Source: a virus
Length of the DNA stretch: 30,983 bases
Strand: one strand, 5' to 3'
IMG/VR virus record: IMGVR_UViG_3300042691_013285
Span: 1 to 30,983 of that record
Below the pieces are notes generated by a model. It saw nothing but the letters and a program-made list of their open reading frames with translations, did not search any database and had not been told where the DNA came from. The position numbers were made by a program, and so were the translations under genes. Positions 1-7,267 of this stretch are shown in pieces. How positions within the stretch are numbered: the first letter of the stretch is position 1; each line of letters opens with the position of its first letter.

Positions 1-149
1 GCGAAACTTGTATGCTTACCCCTGAGGAAGTCGCTGTTTATGACTATCTTAAGGGCTGCGAATTAATGGGAGATTACAACGGTGTTCGCAAGGGCATCAA
101 TTGGTTCATCGACAACAACGCCGAAGCTTATATGACGTTGCTGGATTGA
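1..149 (+). CDS. Hypothetical protein, 3' end only
   Basis: The open frame runs in from the left edge, with its first complete codon at base 3, and stops at TGA 147-149. It gives the last ~49 residues of a protein ending ...YMTLLD. An internal ATG at 12 could be a start (46 residues), but no ribosome site is visible ahead of it, so the gene probably begins outside the window. The visible part is a small, mixed-charge, mostly helical domain with the segment VRKGINWF. It resembles short uncharacterised proteins of T4-like phages, but I cannot assign a function. A strong promoter for the next gene follows 14 bases after the stop. Confidence 0.6.
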   Translation, partial: ETCMLTPEEVAVYDYLKGCELMGDYNGVRKGINWFIDNNAEAYMTLLD

Positions 150-162
150 TAACACTTTTTGG

Positions 163-191
163 TTGACAATAAATCCAAAAGGTTATATAAT
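163..191 (+). promoter_or_regulatory. Strong sigma70-type promoter
   Basis: TTGACA at 163-168 and TATAAT at 186-191 are separated by exactly 17 bases, so both boxes match consensus. The first spacer bases (ATAAATC) are shared with promoters at 948, 2191 and, less closely, 19932 and 20277. It drives the small-gene group beginning at 222 and probably acts early, using unmodified host RNA polymerase. Confidence 0.88.
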
Positions 192-221
192 AACGGTATA
201 GTCAAACAATAGGAGTATAAA

Positions 222-539
222 ATGAAAGTAGTCATCTACACCCAAGTTTTTGAAAACTATGCATGGAACGAAGATGGTTCTATTGGCAAAGGTAAGGATG
301 CTTATTGGAAAGCTAAGGGTGGCGATGAGTATGTTGTCACTGGTATTTGGGATCAAGAAGAAGCAACAACCGCTGTAATGGTTTTGCGTGAACAAATTGA
401 GAGGGCTGACGATTATATTGTAGAAACAATCGTTGATTGGGAGTTGGTTGATAACGAGTTCCTCACACAGTTTGAGCGTGACCAACTTGAGTTTGATGGT
501 AAGATTGAATTTCCCGCAAAAGAAATTACTTGGGCATAA
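222..539 (+). CDS. Hypothetical protein (105 aa)
   Basis: The start ATG at 222 follows AGGAG (211-215) at a good distance and lies just downstream of the consensus promoter at 163-191. The protein is acidic. Its N-terminal half has strand-like segments (KVVIYTQVFENYAW), a central Gly/Lys-rich region follows, and the C-terminal half is helical and acidic. It has no signal peptide, membrane segment or catalytic motif that I recognise. It is the first gene of a three-gene group of small proteins (222, 550, 779) that shares one promoter and is probably expressed early to modify host functions; that role is inferred from position only. The minus-strand frame over the same bases is a shadow. Confidence 0.8.
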   Translation: MKVVIYTQVFENYAWNEDGSIGKGKDAYWKAKGGDEYVVTGIWDQEEATTAVMVLREQIERADDYIVETIVDWELVDNEFLTQFERDQLEFDGKIEFPAKEITWA

Positions 540-549
540 GGAGAAGAAT

Positions 550-774
550 ATGTATGTAGCAAATGATTTTGGTAAGGTTCGTATCGTACATGACGGTTCA
601 CCGTTCGATACTGCATATGATGTTAAGGTTGAATGGTTAGTTGATGGTAAATGGGAATTGTATCACGGCTTTAATAGTCTTAGTGATGATTACGCATTTA
701 CTAACAGTCGTGAGGCTGCTGGTCGTGCAATTAAAAAATTGGCAGCACAATCTGCTAGTATGTTTGAGGTATAA
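550..774 (+). CDS. Hypothetical protein (74 aa)
   Basis: I chose ATG 550 because AAGGAGAAG lies just before it, 10 bases after the previous stop; a longer frame reaching back to 433 would overlap the upstream gene and has no ribosome site. The protein begins MYVANDFGKVRIVHDG and looks like a small beta-rich domain followed by a basic helix (AAGRAIKKLAAQ). No function is recognised. It is the middle gene of the 222-931 cluster and is almost certainly co-transcribed with both neighbours. Confidence 0.75.
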   Translation: MYVANDFGKVRIVHDGSPFDTAYDVKVEWLVDGKWELYHGFNSLSDDYAFTNSREAAGRAIKKLAAQSASMFEV

Positions 775-778
775 AATT

Positions 779-931
779 ATGAGTGACCAAAATTTAATTG
801 ATGTCCTATACGAAGAATTGGTTCATTTAGATGAGCAGTCTGGTTGTTTTGATGAAGAAACCAATCTAGCAATCGATCTCCAGCGTTGGGCAATTTACAA
901 ACAAATCCAAGAACTAGAGGCGACACAATAA
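779..931 (+). CDS. Hypothetical small acidic protein (50 aa)
   Basis: ATG 779 lies four bases after the previous stop, with GAGG about nine bases upstream as a ribosome site. The product is a 50-residue acidic helical protein (MSDQNLIDVLYEELVHL...) without cysteine pairs or membrane segments, and its function is unknown. A longer frame from 641 exists but overlaps the upstream gene without its own ribosome site. It is the last gene before the promoter at 948. Confidence 0.65.
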   Translation: MSDQNLIDVLYEELVHLDEQSGCFDEETNLAIDLQRWAIYKQIQELEATQ

Positions 932-947
932 TTGGGCAAACAAGCTT

Positions 948-976
948 TTGACAGTAAATCTGTCTTATACTATAAT
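948..976 (+). promoter_or_regulatory. Strong sigma70-type promoter for the MoxR-like ATPase gene
   Basis: TTGACA (948-953), a 17-base spacer starting GTAAATC, and TATAAT (971-976). It belongs to the same extended-promoter family as 163-191 and 2191-2219. It leaves a leader of about 35 bases before ATG 1018. Confidence 0.88.
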
Positions 977-1017
977 TCAAATTCTCGCATCAAATAATAT
1001 TTTTTTAGGAGCTATGT

Positions 1018-2115
1018 ATGGCAAAAGTATCTGACAATCATACTATCACTAGTATTCAAACTCGCAAGGCATTGCTGAGTGCATTCAAAATTAAGCGACC
1101 CGTTTTTCTATGGGGTCCGCCCGGTATTGGTAAGTCTGAAGTAGTTGCTGAGGTCACTGAGGAACTAGGTGGTCTTATGATTGATTTGCGCATGGCGCAA
1201 ATGGAACCTACTGACATTCGTGGTATCCCATACTTTAATAAAGACAACGGTAAGATGGATTGGGCTCCCCCAGTCGATTTGCCTGACGAGGAACTTGCAA
1301 GTAAGTATCCTATCGTGGTGCTTTTTCTAGATGAAATGAATTCTGCACCCCCTGCTGTTCAGGCTGCAGGTTATCAGTTGGTTCTCAATCGTCAAGTAGG
1401 TAAATATAAACTGCCTGACAATGTTGTGATTGTTGCAGCAGGTAATCGTGATAGCGACAAAGGTGTTACTTATCGTATGCCGATGCCGCTTGCGAATCGT
1501 TTTGTTCACCTTGAAATGCGTCCCGACTTTAATGCATGGCAGTTGTGGGCTGTTGACAAGAAAATTCACAAGGATGTAGTTGGTTATCTTTCGTTTGCTA
1601 AGCAAGACTTGTATGATTTTGATAATAAATCTTCAAGTCGTGCATTCGCTACTCCACGTACTTGGTGCTTTGTTTCTGATCTGCTACAAGATGAAACATC
1701 GGACACTGATACGCAATTCAATCTTATCAGTGGTGCAATTGGTGAAGGTCTTGCAGTTAAGTTTGCTGCACACCGTAAGCTTGCAGGTAAAATGCCTGAA
1801 CCAAGTGATATTCTTGCAGGCAAAGTAAAAGATTTGCAAGTAAAAGAAGTTTCCGCTATGTACTCACTTGCGATTTCAATGTGCTATGAATTGAAAGAGG
1901 CAGTTGACAATAAGAAAGTGGACATGAAAAAGTTCCACGAAATGGCTGATAATTTCTTTGCGTATGCAATGAATAATTTTGAAACTGAACTAGTTGTCGT
2001 TAGTGCAAAAATTGCACTTAAGACATACAAGCTTCCGATTGAACCTAGTCAGTTGAAAAACTTTGATGACTTCCATAAGAAATATGGTAAGTACATTGTT
2101 GAAGCAGGTTCTTAA
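1018..2115 (+). CDS. MoxR-type AAA+ ATPase
   Basis: A 365-residue AAA+ ATPase. Walker A is GPPGIGKS at residues 33-40 and Walker B is VVLFLDEMNSA with Asp105-Glu106. A sensor-like AAGNRD segment and a Pro/Met-rich MPMPLANRF region are typical of MoxR/RavA-class AAA+ proteins. AGGA at 1007-1010 supports ATG 1018 (MAKVSD) over the ATG four bases earlier. MoxR ATPases act with VWA-domain partners as ATP-driven chaperones that assemble or remodel metal-bearing or multi-subunit complexes, and a VWA gene follows at 2248, so the pair probably works together. It has its own strong promoter (948) and an intrinsic terminator (2147-2178), which points to controlled, probably early, expression. The substrate is unknown. 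Confidence 0.88.
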   Translation: MAKVSDNHTITSIQTRKALLSAFKIKRPVFLWGPPGIGKSEVVAEVTEELGGLMIDLRMAQMEPTDIRGIPYFNKDNGKMDWAPPVDLPDEELASKYPIVVLFLDEMNSAPPAVQAAGYQLVLNRQVGKYKLPDNVVIVAAGNRDSDKGVTYRMPMPLANRFVHLEMRPDFNAWQLWAVDKKIHKDVVGYLSFAKQDLYDFDNKSSSRAFATPRTWCFVSDLLQDETSDTDTQFNLISGAIGEGLAVKFAAHRKLAGKMPEPSDILAGKVKDLQVKEVSAMYSLAISMCYELKEAVDNKKVDMKKFHEMADNFFAYAMNNFETELVVVSAKIALKTYKLPIEPSQLKNFDDFHKKYGKYIVEAGS

Positions 2116-2124
2116 GTAGCTCCT

Positions 2125-2178
2125 GGTATATGTAAATATACCATTTGGGTGGGAGTAGAAATATTCTCACCCTTTTTT
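2125..2178 (+). terminator. Intrinsic terminator preceded by a small hairpin
   Basis: Directly after the ATPase stop there is a perfect 7-bp hairpin (GGTATAT, loop GTAA, ATATACC; 2125-2142). Next comes a second stem running from GGGTGGGAG (2147-2155) to the CTCACCC ending at 2172, including two G-U pairs, followed by six T (2173-2178). The stem plus T-run is a standard factor-independent terminator. It separates the ATPase transcript from the next promoter 13 bases downstream. Confidence 0.8.
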
Positions 2179-2190
2179 AAAGGTCTTGAT

Positions 2191-2219
2191 TTGACAATAA
2201 ATCTATAATGTACTATAAT
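2191..2219 (+). promoter_or_regulatory. Strong sigma70-type promoter for the VWA gene
   Basis: TTGACA (2191-2196), a 17-base spacer starting ATAAATC, TATAAT (2214-2219). It begins right after the terminator, so the VWA gene is transcribed independently of the ATPase gene. AGGAGC (2237-2242) then serves ATG 2248. Confidence 0.88.
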
Positions 2220-2247
2220 AATAAAACTAATTCTATAGGAGCATATT

Positions 2248-3531
2248 ATGAGTGATGTTATCGCACCCACTAAGAAAAAGAAAAAACGCAGCAAAGATTT
2301 TGAAAATCTTGTAGGACCTACTGACCCAAAAATTGACGCACAGGCACGTGAGCGATTGGTTACTGCACGTGTTGGTCTACTATTACGTCACAGTTTTTTT
2401 GGTAATCTTGCAACCAGATTACAATTAGTTAATGCTGATGAGTGGTGCAGTACTGCTGCTACTGATGGCAAACGTTTCTATTACAATTCACGTTTTATTA
2501 TGATGCTAAAGACCAAAGAGGTAGAGTTCCTAGTTGGTCATGAAGTGTTGCATGTAGTGTACGATCATATGAATCGTCGAGGTACACGTGATCCGCAGAT
2601 TTGGAATATTGCTGATGACTATGCTGTAAACGCAGACCTAAAACGTCACAAGGTTGGTGACTTTATTACTACTGTGCCTTGTTTGTATGAAAACAAATAT
2701 GATGGCATGGCTGCTGAAGCTATCTATGATGATCTGATGAAAAATGTTCAAAAGATTAACATCGATGACCTGTTGGACAAACTCATTGACGACCACATGG
2801 ATGGTGACGGAGAAGGCAACGGCGAGGATGAAGGTGATACTGATGGCAAAAGTAAACGTCCAAAATTAAGTGACGAAGAAAAAGAAGAAATCCGTCAGGA
2901 AATGAAACAAGCAATTCTTCAGGCTGCACAAAGTGCTGAAGCAGGTTCATTGCCTAAAGGTGTTGAACGTCTTATCAAAGATGTTACTAACCCTGTCATG
3001 CCCTGGCGTGAATTGATTCAAACAAACTTGACTAGTGCTATTCGTACTGACTATAGTTGGATGCGACCTAGTCGCCGTGGTTGGCATATGGATGCAGTAA
3101 TGCCTGGCATGACTCCAGGTGAAGAAATTGATGTTGTTGTTGCACTTGATATGAGCGGCTCAATTGGTGATAGACAAGCAAAGGCATTCTTAAGTGAGAT
3201 TGCAGGTATGATGGATGCATTTGATGGTTATAAAGTTCATGTATTCTGCTTTGATACAGACATTTATAATCCAAAAGATTTCACTAGCGAGAATCTTGAT
3301 ACAATTGATGAATACGATCCACAAGGTGGTGGAGGCACTGACTTTACTGCAATATTTGATTACCTCAAAGAAATTGGTAATGTGCCAAAACGTTTGATTG
3401 TTTTCACAGATGGTTATCCTTGTGGTAGTTGGGGTGATGCAGAATACTGTGACACTACATGGATCATTCATGGTGACAAAGATCCTAATCCCCCATTTGG
3501 TACGTATGCAATTTATGATGAACATAACTAG
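2248..3531 (+). CDS. VWA-domain protein with metallopeptidase-like N-terminal domain
   Basis: A 427-residue two-domain protein. Residues ~30-170 form a metallopeptidase-like domain with a zincin-type motif HEVLH (His98, Glu99, His102) and a downstream NIADDYAVN segment. Residues ~183-225 are a very acidic, charged linker. Residues ~295-427 form a von Willebrand A-like domain with a MIDAS motif DMSGS (Asp301, Ser303, Ser305) and a later FTDG strand end. This is the arrangement of the DUF2201-type family (putative metallopeptidase plus VWA-like), usually encoded next to a MoxR ATPase, as here. It starts MSDVIAPTKKK after AGGAGC. The likely role is the substrate-binding partner of the ATPase at 1018. 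Whether the HExxH site is catalytic cannot be read from sequence. Confidence 0.87.
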   Translation: MSDVIAPTKKKKKRSKDFENLVGPTDPKIDAQARERLVTARVGLLLRHSFFGNLATRLQLVNADEWCSTAATDGKRFYYNSRFIMMLKTKEVEFLVGHEVLHVVYDHMNRRGTRDPQIWNIADDYAVNADLKRHKVGDFITTVPCLYENKYDGMAAEAIYDDLMKNVQKINIDDLLDKLIDDHMDGDGEGNGEDEGDTDGKSKRPKLSDEEKEEIRQEMKQAILQAAQSAEAGSLPKGVERLIKDVTNPVMPWRELIQTNLTSAIRTDYSWMRPSRRGWHMDAVMPGMTPGEEIDVVVALDMSGSIGDRQAKAFLSEIAGMMDAFDGYKVHVFCFDTDIYNPKDFTSENLDTIDEYDPQGGGGTDFTAIFDYLKEIGNVPKRLIVFTDGYPCGSWGDAEYCDTTWIIHGDKDPNPPFGTYAIYDEHN

Positions 3532-3540
3532 GAGAGTATT

Positions 3541-3648
3541 ATGAATGACATTTTAACTGTATTGCTTACTTTAAGTATGTTGGGTATTTTTGTTTATGGA
3601 ATTTCTTATTTTATTAGTAAAGTAGGAAATGATGATGAACAAGACTAA
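3541..3648 (+). CDS. Small single-pass membrane protein (35 aa)
   Basis: ATG 3541 follows AGGAG (3531-3535) and the frame runs to TAA 3646-3648. It encodes 35 residues: MNDILTVLLTLSMLGIFVYG and a short continuation form one hydrophobic segment (about residues 4-26), followed by a short acidic tail (GNDDEQD). It has the form of a one-pass inner-membrane miniprotein. It overlaps the next gene by 14 bases. Its function is unknown; a role in lysis timing or membrane remodelling is possible but not shown. Confidence 0.6.
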   Translation: MNDILTVLLTLSMLGIFVYGISYFISKVGNDDEQD

Positions 3649-3973
3649 TCAATATTTGGCTGTGTGGGATTGTTATGGGCTTGAAAGTCTATTCAATGTT
3701 ACACAATATATGCAACAATGCACATACAATACATTAATGGAATTGCCTTTACCTGAATCAATTCCATTAAATCATTTATTGCTACGGGCAAGAAACAACC
3801 CTCAACGTAATTATGAAATATATGTTTTTGATTGCGAAAGTGATATAACCGAAAATATGTTACGAGAAAGTTTTGAGGTAGCACCTCAAGGTATTGTAGA
3901 CTACATTCGTAAAAACGGTCAACAAATTTATAGTGACCGATTATCCGACAAGGATAAAAGATTGATTGTATGA
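3635..3973 (+). CDS. Hypothetical protein (112 aa)
   Basis: Three ATG codons stand in a row (3629, 3632, 3635). AGGA at 3624-3627 best fits the third, giving MNKTNQYLAVWDCYGLES as the N-terminus. The protein appears as a mixed alpha/beta domain with LLLRARNNPQRNYEIYVFD in the middle, a helical stretch, and IVDYIRKNGQQIYSDR near the end. It resembles conserved uncharacterised proteins of T4-like cyanophages, but I cannot give a function. It overlaps the membrane miniprotein upstream and the next gene downstream (ATGA), so all are translated from one mRNA. Confidence 0.75.
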   Translation: MNKTNQYLAVWDCYGLESLFNVTQYMQQCTYNTLMELPLPESIPLNHLLLRARNNPQRNYEIYVFDCESDITENMLRESFEVAPQGIVDYIRKNGQQIYSDRLSDKDKRLIV

Positions 3974-4218
3974 TTATAAATCCAATAATTTGGTTTGCTG
4001 AACGAGAATTGGATTTCGTTCCGCGCCATTTCATCAAGTGTCCAACTCCACTAAATTTTCAGAGTAAACAATGGGTACAAAATAAAACAAACGGGCGATA
4101 TGCTTTTGTGCCCTTAGATCGATCGGGTATGCTTACAACTATCGAATTGTGTGTATGTTTTGAAGATCAAAAAGATGCAACAATGTACGAATTACTTTGG
4201 GCAGGCTCATCGACATAA
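3970..4218 (+). CDS. Hypothetical small protein ending in an aromatic-strand motif (82 aa)
   Basis: ATG 3970 overlaps the preceding stop (ATGA), which implies translational coupling. The C-terminus reads ELCVCFEDQKDATMYELLWAG. This resembles the F-x-F...(E/D)...F-x-L-x-W ending of the tandem small proteins at 25714-26413, so it may be a distant member of that fold. The N-terminal half contains an FVPRHFIKCP segment. No catalytic motif or membrane segment is visible. It is the last gene before the regulatory hairpin at 4222-4276. Confidence 0.7.
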   Translation: MIINPIIWFAERELDFVPRHFIKCPTPLNFQSKQWVQNKTNGRYAFVPLDRSGMLTTIELCVCFEDQKDATMYELLWAGSST

Positions 4219-4221
4219 AAA

Positions 4222-4276
4222 TTCTCCCAGTAGGCATTTACAATTAAATAATTGTGCTTATAAGCCTATAGGAGAA
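4222..4276 (+). promoter_or_regulatory. Nested hairpin that can sequester the ribosome binding site
   Basis: Three inverted-repeat pairs are nested. TTCTCC (4222-4227) faces GGAGAA (4271-4276), TAGGC (4231-4235) faces GCCTA (4264-4268), and ACAATTA (4240-4246) faces TAATTGT (4249-4255). The outermost right arm is the SD of the gene starting at 4281. In the folded RNA the SD would be paired, so this looks like a translational switch. There is no T-run, so it is not a standard terminator. Confidence 0.65.
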
Positions 4277-4280
4277 CAAT

Positions 4281-4934
4281 ATGAGTTTCATGAGACACGT
4301 CGGGAAAGTTGGCGATAGAAAAGTTGCTGTAATATTTAGAGAGGTTCCAGGTGAACCTCATATGTGTTTGTTAGTTTACACTGAAATACTAAATGCTCAT
4401 TTGCATGATTCGTTGATGCGTTGCGTTGAAAGCGATATTGGGCAAAATAGTGAAAACTTAGCAGATGCACTAAACAGAAGCTACACACAAGATGGTAAAA
4501 TAATTTTGCAAGTGTTACATAGTGAAGGACTCTTAAAAAAGATGCAAACTTCACAAGTTGTAATGACCCCTCAGCCTAACACAAAAATTAAATTAGAAGA
4601 ATTAAACAAGATTCTTGATGAAATGGCATTGGGAGAAGCTGCAGTAAAACGTTTAGCAGAAATTGATGCAAGCAGTGGGTTGCAAGATCCAGCTGATGTA
4701 GCACGTAGAATGCGTAATCAAGGACAATCTAATCCAAGTGCATCACCTGGTGCATTAGATGATTCAACACTAGCACAACAACGTTTAGAGCAGGCAGAAA
4801 AAATGGAACGTGAAGCTAATGGATTATTAGCCGAAGCAAAACGTTTAAAAGAAGAAGCTAAAGCATTAACACCATCAACTGTTAAGCCTACTACAAAACC
4901 AGTGAAAGCTAAAAAAGTAAAGAATGTCGCCTAA
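4281..4934 (+). CDS. Hypothetical protein with C-terminal coiled coil (217 aa)
   Basis: ATG 4281 follows GGAGAA at a good distance, but that SD lies in the hairpin 4222-4276. Residues 1-~110 form a compact alpha/beta domain (VAVIFREVPGEPHMCLLVY is strand-rich). Residues ~105-150 are helical. Residues ~165-200 are a heptad-like, Ala/Glu/Lys-rich coiled coil. The protein ends in a Lys/Pro-rich tail (KPVKAKKVKNVA) that could bind nucleic acid. I do not recognise a function. It heads the coupled operon 4281-7263 that includes thymidylate synthase and overlaps the next gene by 11 bases. Confidence 0.8.
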   Translation: MSFMRHVGKVGDRKVAVIFREVPGEPHMCLLVYTEILNAHLHDSLMRCVESDIGQNSENLADALNRSYTQDGKIILQVLHSEGLLKKMQTSQVVMTPQPNTKIKLEELNKILDEMALGEAAVKRLAEIDASSGLQDPADVARRMRNQGQSNPSASPGALDDSTLAQQRLEQAEKMEREANGLLAEAKRLKEEAKALTPSTVKPTTKPVKAKKVKNVA

Positions 4935-5220
4935 TTTTTTTGATAAGTGGGAACATATTTTAGAAGGTGTAGAAAAAAATAGAATCCCAATACAATTCGT
5001 AAAAAAGATAGTAATTAAATTAAAAGGTAAACGTCAACATACAATTAATATTAATTCTTTAATTAAACAAGGATTAGATCCTAATCATATTGAAGAATTA
5101 GTGAATAAAAAGTTATATGAATTAGATGATGATATAGTAAATCTTGAGTTTATACTTAACATTGAAACTATTGCTGAAACAGTACAACCTGAAACTGATA
5201 GGATTTTAAGTAGATTATGA
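4924..5220 (+). CDS. Hypothetical protein (98 aa)
   Basis: ATG 4924 lies inside the end of the previous gene, and the stop TGA overlaps the thymidylate synthase start (ATGA), so translation is coupled on both sides. The protein has a basic, strand-forming middle (FVKKIVIKLKGKRQHTINI), then a helical acidic half (DPNHIEELVNKKLYELDDD). Its size and charge are those of a small nucleic-acid or polymerase-associated factor, but no family is certain. I considered a late-transcription accessory protein (gp33-like) and could not support it. Confidence 0.72.
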   Translation: MSPNFFDKWEHILEGVEKNRIPIQFVKKIVIKLKGKRQHTININSLIKQGLDPNHIEELVNKKLYELDDDIVNLEFILNIETIAETVQPETDRILSRL

Positions 5221-6074
5221 AACAATATCATGACCTTTTAGAAGATATTTTACAAAACGGAGAAATTAAAGATGATAGAACTGGCGTTGGCACTTATAGT
5301 GTGTTTGGACGTAGTGTTCGCTTTGATTTGCGTAGGGGCTTTCCAGCCATCACAACTAAAAAGTTGGCTTGGAAAGCATGTGTCGCTGAATTACTTTGGT
5401 TTATCGAAGGTTCAAGCGACGAGCGTAGACTTGCAGAACTAACACATGGTACACGTGATGGAACAGTAACAATATGGACATGGAACGCACTTGCACCATA
5501 TTGGAAACATAAGGCAAAGTTTGAAGGCGATTTAGGTCGCATATATGGTGTACAATGGCGTGATTGGGTTAAGACAGATAAGCCACCAGTTCGTGTTGCT
5601 ATTGATCAATTGCAAACTTTAATAACACAAATTAAAGAAGATCCACATAGCAGACGCCATATACTTAGTTCATGGAATGTTGCTGAATTAGAGGATATGG
5701 CACTACCTCCTTGTCACGTTATGAGCCAATTCTATGTCAATCATAACAAAGAACTAAGTTGTCATATGTATCAACGTAGTGTTGATGTATTTTTAGGTCT
5801 TCCATTTAATATTGCTAGTTACGCTTTACTTACCCATATGATTGCACATGTATGTAATTTAAAGGTAGGTGAATTGATAATCAGTATGGGCGACACACAT
5901 ATCTATAAAGACCATGTTGAACAAGTTAAAGAGCAGTTGACAAGGGAAGAGTATCCTTTGCCAAGATTATTTCTAAGTTTTGACGTAAAAGATATCACTA
6001 AATTTACAATGGATGACATACATCTAGAAGATTATCAATCTCATGGCTCATTAAAGGCTCCAATGGCAGTATGA
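5217..6074 (+). CDS. td: Thymidylate synthase (ThyA type)
   Basis: A 285-residue, full-length ThyA-type enzyme that converts dUMP to dTMP using methylene-tetrahydrofolate, supplying dTTP for phage DNA synthesis. Family signatures in order are: DRTGVGTYSVFG near the N-terminus; the folate/dUMP region FPAITTKKLAWK; LLWFIEGSS; GDLGRIYGVQWRDW; the phosphate-binding RRHILSSWN; the catalytic cysteine in LPPCH (Cys166); QRSVDVFLGLPFNIASYA; and GDTHIYKDHVEQ. All key residues are present, so it should be active. ATG 5217 overlaps the upstream stop (ATGA) and the stop overlaps the next ATG, which places it in a tightly coupled operon. T4 also encodes this enzyme (td); no intron is seen here. Confidence 0.97.
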   Translation: MKQYHDLLEDILQNGEIKDDRTGVGTYSVFGRSVRFDLRRGFPAITTKKLAWKACVAELLWFIEGSSDERRLAELTHGTRDGTVTIWTWNALAPYWKHKAKFEGDLGRIYGVQWRDWVKTDKPPVRVAIDQLQTLITQIKEDPHSRRHILSSWNVAELEDMALPPCHVMSQFYVNHNKELSCHMYQRSVDVFLGLPFNIASYALLTHMIAHVCNLKVGELIISMGDTHIYKDHVEQVKEQLTREEYPLPRLFLSFDVKDITKFTMDDIHLEDYQSHGSLKAPMAV

Positions 6075-6301
6075 GAACAATAACCGTTCATAAATTTAAT
6101 ATGAGCGATGTAGAAGATCCTGATTTATGGGCTGCGCAAACTTTATATGAATGGGAAAAATCTGATAAAGGAAATTGGGTAATGAATAATACATTAGAAC
6201 CTACGTGGCACAGAAGTTTCTTTGAGTATGGTTGGCAATATACGATTACAACTCAAATGACCGACGAACAATTGACATACTATAAACTTAAATACGAATG
6301 A
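6071..6301 (+). CDS. Hypothetical small protein (76 aa)
   Basis: ATG 6071 overlaps the thymidylate synthase stop (ATGA). The protein has a strand-like start (MRTITVHKFNMSDVEDPD), several aromatic residues (WEKSDKGNWVM, FEYGWQYTITTQ) and ends QLTYYKLKYE. That ending is a Y-x-L-K-Y version of the F-x-L-x-W ending seen in the small proteins at 25714-26413. It resembles uncharacterised small proteins of aquatic T4-like phages. Function is unknown; the operon context does not say whether it takes part in nucleotide metabolism. Confidence 0.72.
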   Translation: MRTITVHKFNMSDVEDPDLWAAQTLYEWEKSDKGNWVMNNTLEPTWHRSFFEYGWQYTITTQMTDEQLTYYKLKYE

Positions 6302-7263
6302 AGATATTAGTGACTGGTGGTATGGGCCTAATAGGACATAACATTGTAAGTAAATTAGAAAATGATCACGAACTTATTATTATTGATAGTCATACTAATT
6401 ATGGTTTTATACCTCAGCAGCAAATTGATTCCTTAATAAATGCACGTAGGCTAAAAATTAGCAAGTATAAAAATTATATTGTTGATATAGTTGATATTCA
6501 TAATATCAATTTAATTTTCAGAAATTTTCAACCTGATTTAGTAATACATTGTGCTAGCTATCCTAGACAAAAAGCAGTAGAAGCGGATCCAGCCTTAGGG
6601 GCGAGAGTTATGTGCGAGGGTCTTACTAATCTACTAGAAGCCTCAATAAAGAATAATGTAAAAAGATTTGTGTATATCAGTTCAAGTATGGTCTACGGGG
6701 ACTTTGAACATGATGTAACAGAAGATAGTCCGTGCAATCCTATAGGTCAGTATGGTATCTTTAAACTTATGGGAGAGAAACTTGTACAAGATTATAGTCG
6801 TAGGACTAATATTGAACACGTTATTATTCGTCCTAGTGCTGTATACGGCGAGCTTGATGTGGAAGATAGGGTTGTTAGCAAATTTGTTTTAGGGGCTATA
6901 CGAGGACAAACCTTAAAGGTTAATGGACCAGATGAAGTATTAGACTTTACATACGTAGATGATGCAGCAGAAGGTATTGTTCAGGCCTCATTAAGCAATA
7001 ACACAATAAATCAAATTTACAATATAACCCGTAGTGCGGATCAGATGTGGACTTTAAAACAAGCAGCAGAATTAGCAATTAAGATTGCAGGTAAAGGAGA
7101 ACTTATTGTAGGTCCTAGAGACTTAAGTTTTCCTAAACGAGGACGATTGAGTATTGAGAAAGCTATAAAAGACTTTGATTATTATCCTAAAATCAATGTA
7201 GAAGAGGGTTTTCTTAAGTATTACTATTGGTTAAAGGATTTTGAATGCTTCGGTGATAAATAA
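6298..7263 (+). CDS. NAD-dependent sugar-nucleotide epimerase/dehydratase (extended SDR)
   Basis: A 321-residue extended short-chain dehydrogenase. The Rossmann NAD-binding motif GGMGLIG is at residues 7-13. Ser128-130 (YISSSMVYG) and Tyr152-x3-Lys156 (QYGIFK) supply the catalytic Ser-Tyr-Lys set, and the C-terminal part contains the substrate-binding region (IIRPSAVYG, DFTYVDDAA). Such enzymes epimerise or dehydrate UDP-, GDP- or dTDP-sugars. In phages they may modify host surface sugars or supply sugars for virion or DNA decoration. The start overlaps the previous stop (ATGA). It is the last gene of the 4281-7263 operon, and its final codons contain the late octamer for the spanin genes. 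The exact sugar is unknown. Confidence 0.88.
   Translation: MKILVTGGMGLIGHNIVSKLENDHELIIIDSHTNYGFIPQQQIDSLINARRLKISKYKNYIVDIVDIHNINLIFRNFQPDLVIHCASYPRQKAVEADPALGARVMCEGLTNLLEASIKNNVKRFVYISSSMVYGDFEHDVTEDSPCNPIGQYGIFKLMGEKLVQDYSRRTNIEHVIIRPSAVYGELDVEDRVVSKFVLGAIRGQTLKVNGPDEVLDFTYVDDAAEGIVQASLSNNTINQIYNITRSADQMWTLKQAAELAIKIAGKGELIVGPRDLSFPKRGRLSIEKAIKDFDYYPKINVEEGFLKYYYWLKDFECFGDK
7255..7262 (+). promoter_or_regulatory. T4-type late promoter octamer (GATAAATA)
   Basis: GATAAATA at 7255-7262, within the end of the epimerase gene, matches the T4 late -10 octamer TATAAATA except at its first base. The ATG of the spanin gene is only five bases downstream, about where transcription should begin, which suggests a leaderless lysis-gene mRNA. 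Confidence 0.6.
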
Positions 7264-7267
7264 CTGC

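Noticed and set aside
183-485. Minus-strand 100-residue open frame
   Set aside because: It lies opposite the promoter-driven gene at 222, has no ribosome site and a low-complexity hydrophobic translation typical of an antisense shadow.
4924-5220. Late-transcription accessory factor gp33-like protein
   Set aside because: Size is close, but I see no gp33-specific segment and the context (td operon) does not support it; left as hypothetical.
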